The translations under genes and the position numbers were made by a program. A stretch of DNA of 64,000 nucleotides from an uncultured Thiotrichales bacterium (GTDB taxonomy: Bacteria > Pseudomonadota > Gammaproteobacteria > Francisellales > CACEW01): positions 29,555 through 93,554 of the forward strand of contig CAIQBE010000003.1 in NCBI GenBank assembly GCA_903870015.1. Direction: 5' to 3'. This document shows positions 58,221 through 64,000 of this stretch, piece after piece. Each line of letters begins with the position of its first letter. Position 1 is the first letter of the stretch. The notes beneath the pieces are model-generated. The model made no database searches and had not been told where the DNA came from. It worked only from the letters and a program-made list of their open reading frames with translations.

Positions 58221-58567
58221 GCTCTGTCTCCTTGGTGTTCGGTGGGCTTACGTGGCTGCATCATAACAGATGGCTTAGTAATGGCTTGCTTGGTTTCTGT
58301 GGTCATAAAACGCAGTACTGCGTCGTTATAACGTAGCGCATCGGTTAACTCTTTCAAATCTTTAGGATTGAGTTCAAAGTTGATTAACACAAAATGAGCT
58401 TTGTGTAAGTTCTTGATGCCGTAGGCAAGAGATTTGCGACCCCAATCTTCGTGACGGTGGATTTTACCCTCCGCCTTGGTAATCATCTCTTTGTAACGAT
58501 TCACCATATTCACAGCGTTGTCGCTTTGATCTGGGTGAATCAGAATGATCAGTTCATAGTGATTCAA
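58217..58567 (-). CDS. rpsF: 30S ribosomal protein S6
   Basis: bS6 opens with [27 protein letters not shown] and has [26 protein letters not shown], both typical. The length is 116, with a basic/Pro tail. The start codon is TTG at 58567, with AAGGAG eight bases upstream; no ATG is available in frame. A good promoter lies 70-100 bases upstream. Confidence 0.96.
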   Translation of the reverse strand: MNHYELIILIHPDQSDNAVNMVNRYKEMITKAEGKIHRHEDWGRKSLAYGIKNLHKAHFVLINFELNPKDLKELTDALRYNDAVLRFMTTETKQAITKPSVMMQPRKPTEHQGDRA

Positions 58568-58638
58568 TTGTATAACTCCTTATGGTTTATTGAATTCTCA
58601 ATAAGCTTTCTTTTGTTATTGAAAGCAAAGAGGCGGGT

Positions 58639-58667
58639 ATTGTATACAAAAAATCCTGAAAAAGCAA
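58639..58667 (-). promoter_or_regulatory. Promoter of rpsF-rpsR-rplI
   Basis: On the minus strand TTGCTT (58667-58662), a 17-base spacer and TACAAT (58644-58639). Transcription would start near 58632, leaving a leader of about 65 bases with room for ribosomal-protein feedback. Confidence 0.6.
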
Positions 58668-58673
58668 ATGTTT

Positions 58674-59657
58674 TTAATGATTTGCCTCGATTTCATCCGG
58701 GTCGATCAACACTCGACTGACTCTTAAGATAAAATTCTCGCTCTGCTGCGTGAGTAAGCTCAAGCCCCACATCGCAGTAAGCGGACTGGATTTATTCAAA
58801 TAACGCATATCTACAATAGTAAAAGGATGATCCTGAGCCACACTGACGTAGCTTTGCGAAAACCATAGCAAGACTTGCGCGGCATTAAGAAATTCTGGAT
58901 TTTGCAATGCGTGTGGGAGCTGCTCTACACTAAACTGAGGCATAGAAAAACCATTCACAGCATATGCCTTGCCAAACAAAGGAGTTTTGATGACATCACT
59001 ATAAATACGGGCATGACTGACATAGAGCCCATTCCACTGATAGATATTGGCAAAAGCCGGCATAACCCGAATCTCTGTCGCAATTTGCTCACGGCTTTGG
59101 ATGAGCTGCGTTTCGGCAGTCAAGGCACGCTGATGCTGTTCGGCGCAAAATCCAAGATAGACTAATGCTGCAACAAGCCCAATAATTGCTGGTTTCGCCA
59201 TCGCTTTACGCCAAGAAAAACTAAAGCCTACTATCAAGAAAATCGTAAACACTGGCTCGACTATGGGGATGATATCCCAGCTGACGCGCGTATTGGCAAA
59301 TGGCCAGAACAGCTCGGTGCCGTAGCTCGTACAAGAGTCTAATAAACAATGGCTGCCGTAAGCCAATAGACATACCCAGAGATAAATACGCCAATCTTCA
59401 CGCAAGCTTTTAAATAAGAGCATTGCTAGCATAAACACTAAGAGCGCACCAAAGGGAATAAATAATAAGGAATGGGTTATGCTGCGATGGATGGTAAAAG
59501 TCCACAAGGGATGTTGGCTCGATTGCACAAAAACATCAAAATCGGGTGCGCTTGAGGCCAGAGCCCCTAAAATTGCCGCTTTATGATTGGTTTTTTTGTT
59601 GGCAACCGCCTGGCCAATACTGGCGCCTAAAAAAATGTGGGTGATGGAGTCCATCAT
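58674..59657 (-). CDS. Membrane-bound metal-dependent hydrolase (YdjM/DUF457 type)
   Basis: The N-terminus MDSITHIFLGASIGQAV, then PDFDVF, HRSITHS, and YGSHCLLDSCTSYGTELFWPF give the spaced His/Asp set of the YdjM family of inner-membrane metal-dependent hydrolases. About four to five transmembrane helices fill residues 55-185. The C-terminal 150 residues are a soluble domain, as in longer members. The substrate is unknown. Two adjacent ATGs (59657 and 59654) are possible. It lies upstream of rpsF on the same strand but is separated by the rpsF promoter. Confidence 0.85.
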   Translation of the reverse strand: MMDSITHIFLGASIGQAVANKKTNHKAAILGALASSAPDFDVFVQSSQHPLWTFTIHRSITHSLLFIPFGALLVFMLAMLLFKSLREDWRIYLWVCLLAYGSHCLLDSCTSYGTELFWPFANTRVSWDIIPIVEPVFTIFLIVGFSFSWRKAMAKPAIIGLVAALVYLGFCAEQHQRALTAETQLIQSREQIATEIRVMPAFANIYQWNGLYVSHARIYSDVIKTPLFGKAYAVNGFSMPQFSVEQLPHALQNPEFLNAAQVLLWFSQSYVSVAQDHPFTIVDMRYLNKSSPLTAMWGLSLLTQQSENFILRVSRVLIDPDEIEANH

Positions 59658-59810
59658 TGTATCTCAAAATTCTGATGCGCTATTTTAACACCATATTAAG
59701 GTAGCTTATACATTAACACTCAGTGCCTAAGACCATTAGCCCATGCCCTATGTTAAATCTTGCCCTACCCTGCTATTATAGGGACTTTAAAATCTAGGCT
59801 AAATTCTATT

Positions 59811-60662
59811 ATGAACCTTAAAGTTAAACTAAGATTATTTTTGTTAATGCAGTATATTTTACCCCAGCACGGTCTTTCGCGCATGATTGGCACGCTGGCT
59901 GATAGCGAATGGCCTTGGCTTAAAAACTTTTTGATTCGTTTATTTATTCAGCGTTTTAAGATTGATCTCACAGATGCGAAAATTAAAGATCCTCTTGCTT
60001 ATAAAAGTTTTAATGCTTTTTTTATCCGTGAGCTCGAAGATCCTTTTCCTGTTTCAGATAACCCTCGAGCGCTTTGTTCGCCTGCGGAGGCATTGCTAAG
60101 TGAATTTGGCGATATTCATTTGGGCATGCTGATTCAGGCTAAAAATCATAATTACACCTTGGATAAGCTATTAGCGCAGCAACGCACCTTAGCGCGTACG
60201 TTTGAAGGCGGCTCTTTCGCAACGCTTTATCTTGCGCCCTTTAACTATCATCGTGTGCATATGCCGATTGATGGCATGCTAGAAGAACTTGTTTATGTTC
60301 CTGGCGACTTATTTTCGGTCAATCTAGCAACGACTCATCATGTGCCTGAGCTCTTTGCTAAAAATGAGCGCTTGATTATGATCTTTAATACTGCAATGGG
60401 CAAGCTTGCGGTGATTATGGTTGGCGCTATGCTCGTTGCCGGTATTGAAAATCGCTTTGTGCCTTTTACCCATTCGGAAAAAAAATCTTTGCAGCGTCGT
60501 GATGTCGCTGATGCTAAAATTAAAGTCCTGCAAGGCGCAGAGTTGGGTTATTTTGACTTTGGTTCAACTGTGATTTTATTAACTGAGCAGCCCTTTCAAG
60601 TGAATGTGCCTGGTGGACCTCGTGTGAAGCTTGGGGATAGTCTTGGGGTTTTTAAGAGATAA
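59811..60662 (+). CDS. psd: Phosphatidylserine decarboxylase
   Basis: Psd makes phosphatidylethanolamine and uses a pyruvoyl group formed by self-cleavage. LMQYILPQHGLSRMIGTLAD and AFFIRELEDPFPVSDNPRALCSPAEALLSEFG are family motifs. The catalytic His is in LAPFNYHRVHMPIDG. The cleavage motif is FGST in GYFDFGSTVILL (LGST in E. coli). From the ATG at 59811 it is 283 residues, against 322 in E. coli. The longer frame from 59760 is not supported by alignment. A TGC-TATTAT extended -10 lies at 59771-59779. Confidence 0.94.
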   Translation: MNLKVKLRLFLLMQYILPQHGLSRMIGTLADSEWPWLKNFLIRLFIQRFKIDLTDAKIKDPLAYKSFNAFFIRELEDPFPVSDNPRALCSPAEALLSEFGDIHLGMLIQAKNHNYTLDKLLAQQRTLARTFEGGSFATLYLAPFNYHRVHMPIDGMLEELVYVPGDLFSVNLATTHHVPELFAKNERLIMIFNTAMGKLAVIMVGAMLVAGIENRFVPFTHSEKKSLQRRDVADAKIKVLQGAELGYFDFGSTVILLTEQPFQVNVPGGPRVKLGDSLGVFKR

Positions 60663-60759
60663 TCATTGCTTTAACCAATGACCAGGCATGCCTTACCTTG
60701 GCTCGTCATCCTGCAGGCGTCATACGCAGCACACTTTCGCCTCACAGGACCCAGCCCGT

Positions 60760-60908
60760 GGCGTCATCCTTCGAGCGCGCAGCGCTGCGGAGGATCCAGC
60801 ATAAAATGGCTTGTGGCGTAGCCACACTCAAGGAATGCAGCTATGCTGCATGCAATTGGGTCCTGGATCCTCCGCAATTTTTCTTCGAAAAATTCGAAGG
60901 ATGACGCC
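60760..60908. repeat. Palindromic interspersed element, copy 2
   Basis: The outer arms are GGCGTCATCCTTCGA (60760-60774) and TCGAAGGATGACGCC (60894-60908). The inner arms are GCGGAGGATCCAG (60787-60799) and CTGGATCCTCCGC (60863-60875). All are perfect. The GGATCCAGCATAAAA motif at 60792 is shared with copy 1. Elements with this GTCATCCT/GGATCCAGC vocabulary are widespread in bacteria, usually as short non-coding palindromes. The element ends 8 bases from the infC stop and may act as a terminator between convergent psd and infC. Confidence 0.8.
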
Positions 60909-60915
60909 GTAAAGA

Positions 60916-61437
60916 CTACTTCTTTTTCTTTGGTCCAAACATCATCAACATTTGGCGGCCTTCGACTTTGACGGCTTGCTCAACGATCGCATGTTCTGCC
61001 AAATCTTTTTCCATGCGTTGCAAGATTTTTAAACCTAAGTCTTGGTGAGAAAGTTCACGACCACGGAATTTTAAGGTGACTTTTGCTTTATCGCCATCTT
61101 CTAAGAAGCGAATCAGGTTTCTCAATTTGACTTGATAGTCGGCCTCTTCAGTCACGGGGCGTAATTTAATTTCTTTAATCTGAATTTGTTTTTGCTTTTT
61201 CTTTGAGGCTTGTTTTTGCTTATTTTGCTCAAATAAAAATTTGCCGTAATTCATAATACGACATACTGGCGGCTCAGCCTGGGGCACGATCTCGACCAAA
61301 TCGAGGGTTGCGGTAGCGGCGGCTTCTAATGCGGTTTTTAATGATACCACACCGACTTGCTTGCCTTCTTCGTCAACTAATCTGACTTCAGGGGCGCGAA
61401 TGTCGCGATTGACGCGGACTTTATCTTCTTTGCTAAT
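60916..61437 (-). CDS. infC: Translation initiation factor IF-3
   Basis: IF-3 binds the 30S subunit and rejects non-canonical start codons. The frame is usually cut at an internal GTG (61350), but the N-domain continues upstream: [25 protein letters not shown]. It begins at ATT (61437-61435) with AAGGAG seven bases before it. This is the rare AUU start by which IF-3 represses its own translation in E. coli. The ATT overlaps the thrS stop (ATTAG). Length is then 173 (E. coli 180). The C-domain includes [20 protein letters not shown] and the ending MMFGPKKKK. rpmI and rplT do not follow. Confidence 0.95.
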   Translation of the reverse strand: MSKEDKVRVNRDIRAPEVRLVDEEGKQVGVVSLKTALEAAATATLDLVEIVPQAEPPVCRIMNYGKFLFEQNKQKQASKKKQKQIQIKEIKLRPVTEEADYQVKLRNLIRFLEDGDKAKVTLKFRGRELSHQDLGLKILQRMEKDLAEHAIVEQAVKVEGRQMLMMFGPKKKK

Positions 61438-63349
61438 GACTTTCTCCTTTTTTGGTTATTGCTGTTTGCAAATATTCGCTAAAAGTTTCAATACTCATAG
61501 CGCCTAAATCATCGCCATTACGAGCGCGTACGGCGACCGTCTTGTCGCTGACTTCTTTATCGCCTACCACGATTTGATAGGGAACTCTTTGCAAGGTATG
61601 CTCGCGTATTTTAAAGCCAATCTTCTCATTACGCAAATCAGCCTTGACTCTAAAGCCTTTATTTTTCAATTCTGCAGTCACTGCCTCAACATATTCTTGA
61701 TGCTTATCCGTCACACCCATAATGACCACCTGGGTGGGCGCTAGCCATGCTGGGAATAAGCCGGCGTAGTGCTCAATCAACATGCCAATAAAGCGCTCAA
61801 AGGATCCAATCGCTGCGCGATGCAACATCATAGGGACTTTGCGACTGCTGTCCTCAGCGACGTATTCAGCGCCTAGGCGCTCGGGCATATTAGGATCTAT
61901 CTGCACTGTACCACATTGCCAGGAGCGGCCCAAGGAATCTTTTAGATGCATTTCAATTTTTGGCCCGTAAAAGGCGCCCTCGCCTGGGAGATATTCAAAG
62001 GGGATCTTAAGTTTGGTGAGTGCATCGCTTAGGGCTTTTTCAGCTTTATCCCATGCCGCCTCTGAGCCTATACGTTTTTCTGGGCGCGTGGCGATTTTGA
62101 CATTGCATTCGGTTAAGCCGAAATCTTTATAAAGCGCAAAGGCATGCTCCATAAATTTTGACACTTCTGCTTCAATCTGATCTTCGGTGCAAAAAATATG
62201 GCCATCATCCTGCACCATACTGCGCACACGAAATAAGCCATGGAGTGAGCCTGATGACTCATTGCGGTGACAGCAGCCAAATTCGGCATAACGAATGGGC
62301 AACTCACGATAGCTTTTTAAACCTTGATTAAATACTTGGACATGACAAGGACAGTTCATCGGCTTTAGCGCAAAATCGCGATGCTCTGAATGGGTCAAAA
62401 ACATATTTTCCAAGTATTTGTCGGCATGGCCTGATCGCTCCCAGAGCGAAAGGTCGAGCACTTGCGGTGTGCGAATCTCTTGATATCCATTGCGTTTTTG
62501 CGCATCACGAATATGCTGCTCAATCACCTGCCAAATAATCCAGCCATTTTCATGCCAAAAAATCATGCCGGGCGCATCATCTTGCTGATGAAATAAATCT
62601 AGCGCCTTGCCAATTTTACGATGATCGCGCTTTTCGGCTTCCTCTAACATAAATAAATATTGCTTGAGCTCATCCTCGGTACGCCATGCCGTGCCATAAA
62701 TACGCTGCAGCATTTCATTTTTAGAATTACCGCGCCAATAAGCCCCTGCAACGCTCATGAGTTTAAATACTTTTAGAAAGCTCGTGTTGGGTACATGCGG
62801 ACCGCGGCAAAGATCGGTAAAGCCGCCTTGGGTGTAGAGCGAAAGCGCCTCGCCCTCAGGAATATCCCTGATAATCTCGGCTTTATATTTTTCGCCTAGG
62901 GATTCGAAATACTGAATCGCCTCATCGCGCGGCATTACTTTGCGTGTGACCGGCAGCTTTTGCTTAACAATCTCATGCATGCGTTTTTCAATCGCAATTA
63001 AATCTTCTGGTGTAAAGCCTGCTGGATAAGAAAAATCATAAAAAAAGCCATTTTCGATTACGGGGCCAATCGTCACTTGTGCTTTAGGATAAAGCTGCTG
63101 AACAGCTTGCGCTAGTAAATGCGCGGTAGAGTGGCGAATGACCTCCAAGCTTTCAGGGTCTTTGGCAGTAATGATACGCACACGCGCATCGGTATTGAGC
63201 ACTGTTGAAAGATCAACGAGTACGCCATTGATCTCAGCTGCAATCGCCGCCTTGGCTAGGCTTACGCTAATAGACTCAGCAAATTGAGCACAGGTACTGC
63301 CCATCGGCACTTCTCTTTGATTGCCATCAGGCAGTGTAATCAACGGCAT
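61433..63349 (-). CDS. thrS: Threonyl-tRNA synthetase
   Basis: ThrRS charges tRNA-Thr. Domains in order are TGS (1-60), the editing domain ([16 protein letters not shown], with the second metal motif around CRGPHVP), and the class II core with the zinc Cys in [11 protein letters not shown]. Motif 2 is [33 protein letters not shown], and the C-terminal anticodon-binding domain starts [13 protein letters not shown]. The length is 638 (E. coli 642). It is coupled to infC by a stop/start overlap. Confidence 0.97.
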   Translation of the reverse strand: MPLITLPDGNQREVPMGSTCAQFAESISVSLAKAAIAAEINGVLVDLSTVLNTDARVRIITAKDPESLEVIRHSTAHLLAQAVQQLYPKAQVTIGPVIENGFFYDFSYPAGFTPEDLIAIEKRMHEIVKQKLPVTRKVMPRDEAIQYFESLGEKYKAEIIRDIPEGEALSLYTQGGFTDLCRGPHVPNTSFLKVFKLMSVAGAYWRGNSKNEMLQRIYGTAWRTEDELKQYLFMLEEAEKRDHRKIGKALDLFHQQDDAPGMIFWHENGWIIWQVIEQHIRDAQKRNGYQEIRTPQVLDLSLWERSGHADKYLENMFLTHSEHRDFALKPMNCPCHVQVFNQGLKSYRELPIRYAEFGCCHRNESSGSLHGLFRVRSMVQDDGHIFCTEDQIEAEVSKFMEHAFALYKDFGLTECNVKIATRPEKRIGSEAAWDKAEKALSDALTKLKIPFEYLPGEGAFYGPKIEMHLKDSLGRSWQCGTVQIDPNMPERLGAEYVAEDSSRKVPMMLHRAAIGSFERFIGMLIEHYAGLFPAWLAPTQVVIMGVTDKHQEYVEAVTAELKNKGFRVKADLRNEKIGFKIREHTLQRVPYQIVVGDKEVSDKTVAVRARNGDDLGAMSIETFSEYLQTAITKKGESH

Positions 63350-63378
63350 TAGGAATAACCTTGGTTAAGTTGGGCTCT

Positions 63379-63407
63379 ATTGTACAAAAATAAGCGTGAG
63401 TATACAA
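63379..63407 (-). promoter_or_regulatory. Promoter of thrS-infC
   Basis: On the minus strand TTGTAT (63407-63402), a 17-base spacer and TACAAT (63384-63379), about 30 bases before the thrS ATG. The short leader has no room for the multi-domain thrS operator known in E. coli. Confidence 0.6.
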
Positions 63408-63420
63408 TCCCCTGGGCTTG

Positions 63421-63580
63421 CTATTGATACAAGGTGATCGCGCCACTGAGTGAGAGGGGGTAAAATTGGGCATGATCGCCTTCTCGAACGATTGCTGGAT
63501 CACTGGTAAAGTTAGCTGTATTACCTATGACCCAGCTCTCTTATATTGCAATTTTGACCCTTGGGCCGAAAAATGCTTGG
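63421..63580 (-). other. Possible decayed 3' part of the small accessory gene
   Basis: Beyond the stop of the small gene at 63581, two other minus frames stay protein-like. One reads WCDGLCFSPYKAFSGP across about 63660-63600, then EIAKHFSAQGSKLQYKR, and stops at 63525. Another reads VIGNTANFTSDPAIVREGDH, then FYPLSLSGAITLYQ, and ends with TAG at 63423-63421. Together with the upstream gene this could be one longer reading frame broken by indels. I identify no family, and the plus strand is also partly open here, so this is tentative. Confidence 0.3.
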
Positions 63581-63889
63581 CTATTTCTGAGCGACGGGAC
63601 CGGGGCCCGCTGAAGGCCTTATATGGCGAAAAACACAAGCCGTCACACCAGATGGCGGTTGCGACACTGGTTTTAATGCCCCAAGCCTAGAAATCGCAAG
63701 CTTTGCAAGCACTGCTGGTTGAACCACCTCGGGAAGGTCTGCTGAAGCGACCGAAATCTTTGTTGAGGTATAAATACCTGGAGCTGGTGGTGGTAATGCA
63801 ACATGAACCGGCTCAGTAGATACCTCTGGAAGACGAGCTAGAAGCTCTGCTGAAATCTGATGTTGTTGACTTCCTTGACCTAAACTCAT
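63581..63889 (-). CDS. Small unknown accessory protein, possibly a truncated gene
   Basis: This 102-residue protein starts at the ATG at 63889 with AAGGAGG seven bases upstream, a textbook signal. A perfect promoter precedes it, so it is very likely expressed. Residues 1-30 are polar and helical (QHQISAELLARLPEV), followed by a Pro-rich VALPPPAPG segment and a Val/Ala-rich part. The end SAGPGPVAQK is low complexity. No family or enzyme motif is recognised. There is no signal peptide. Downstream bases keep coding character in other frames, so the stop may be the result of a frameshift. Confidence 0.55.
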   Translation of the reverse strand: MSLGQGSQQHQISAELLARLPEVSTEPVHVALPPPAPGIYTSTKISVASADLPEVVQPAVLAKLAISRLGALKPVSQPPSGVTACVFRHIRPSAGPGPVAQK

Positions 63890-63923
63890 TTCAACCTCCT
63901 TTTTAATGTTTAAAACAAGCTTT

Positions 63924-63952
63924 ATTATATCATAAATATATTTATTTTTCAA
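63924..63952 (-). promoter_or_regulatory. Strong promoter of the small accessory gene
   Basis: On the minus strand TTGAAA (63952-63947), a 17-base spacer and a perfect TATAAT (63929-63924), 35 bases before the ATG at 63889. The remaining bases to 64000 are AT-rich and hold no gene. Confidence 0.7.
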
Positions 63953-64000
63953 TTAAAATATACTTTCTGCTTAAAATTTAATATAAATTACGTCGTATGC

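Noticed and set aside
63466..63690. Plus-strand frame of 74 codons antisense to the small accessory gene
   Set aside because: No convincing ribosome binding site or promoter, and the minus strand has perfect promoter and Shine-Dalgarno signals. It remains a reason for caution about the decayed-tail reading.
1..64000. CRISPR arrays, tRNA or rRNA genes, insertion sequences
   Set aside because: I looked through intergenic regions and found no regularly spaced direct repeats, no cloverleaf-like segment with the T-loop GTTCRANNC, and no transposase gene. A faint tRNA could still be missed by eye.

Overview
The window looks like chromosome from a gammaproteobacterium that lives in or with eukaryotic cells. 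Most genes are ordinary single-copy housekeeping genes: the cyo quinol oxidase, recQ, aspS, fabG, truB, accBC, dnaQ/rnhA, hslVU, ribAH, murJ, ribF, mpl, recG, rarA, alr, dnaB, the leu operon, rpsF-rpsR-rplI, psd and infC-thrS. Several traits fit gammaproteobacteria: the quinol oxidase type, a leucine leader peptide with the TGLLLL core of enteric leuL, an AUU-started infC, and a sigma-32 promoter before hslVU. Scattered among them are genes with eukaryote-like architecture. There are three armadillo/HEAT-repeat proteins, a frameshifted remnant of a fourth, a protein with both signature halves of a SET methyltransferase domain, and a small helical protein resembling the MIT fold. This mix points to Legionellales-like intracellular bacteria (Coxiella, Aquicella or Berkiella type). 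That placement is inference; no rRNA gene is present to confirm it.

Layout. 1-3 kb: start of the cyo operon (cyoA, cyoB, first codons of cyoC). 3-8 kb: yajR-like transporter, MIT-like small protein, recQ, SET protein. 8-13.4 kb: truB-fabG-aspS diverging from accB-accC. 13.4-15.5 kb: ARM protein 1 with a nuclear-localisation-like tail. 15.6-25.6 kb: methyltransferase-rnhA-dnaQ, mltD, a secreted unknown, hslVU, ARM protein 2, yhiN, ribA-ribH. 25.6-35 kb: a tight eight-gene minus-strand operon, response regulator-tatD-asmA-murJ-ribF-prmB-asd-sbcB. 35-41 kb: nadM/Nudix-ruvX, a small membrane protein, mpl, an Arc-like regulator, recG. 41.2-47.8 kb: ARM pseudogene, then the dnaB-alr-rarA-glpK-SPOR operon. 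47.9-53.3 kb: leuA-ilvE-leuC-leuD-leuB behind a complete leader-peptide attenuator. 53.3-57.4 kb: palindromic repeat, giant ARM protein 3, a broken unknown gene. 57.4-64 kb: rpsF-rpsR-rplI, membrane hydrolase, psd, a second palindromic repeat, infC-thrS, and a small and probably decayed accessory gene.

How it fits together. The leu operon plus ARM protein 3 sits between rplI and dnaB, which are neighbours in most gammaproteobacteria. The thrS-infC pair has lost its usual rpmI-rplT partners, and a palindromic element lies at that break. Several accessory genes have AT-rich upstream regions with near-consensus sigma-70 promoters. Two or three of them are visibly decayed. The core is therefore stable while host-interaction-like genes turn over around it. 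Several true starts differ from the longest open frame, chosen here from Shine-Dalgarno spacing and family alignment: yajR, aspS, dnaQ, mltD, ribF, nadM, ruvX, leuB, leuC, leuD, ilvE, psd and infC.
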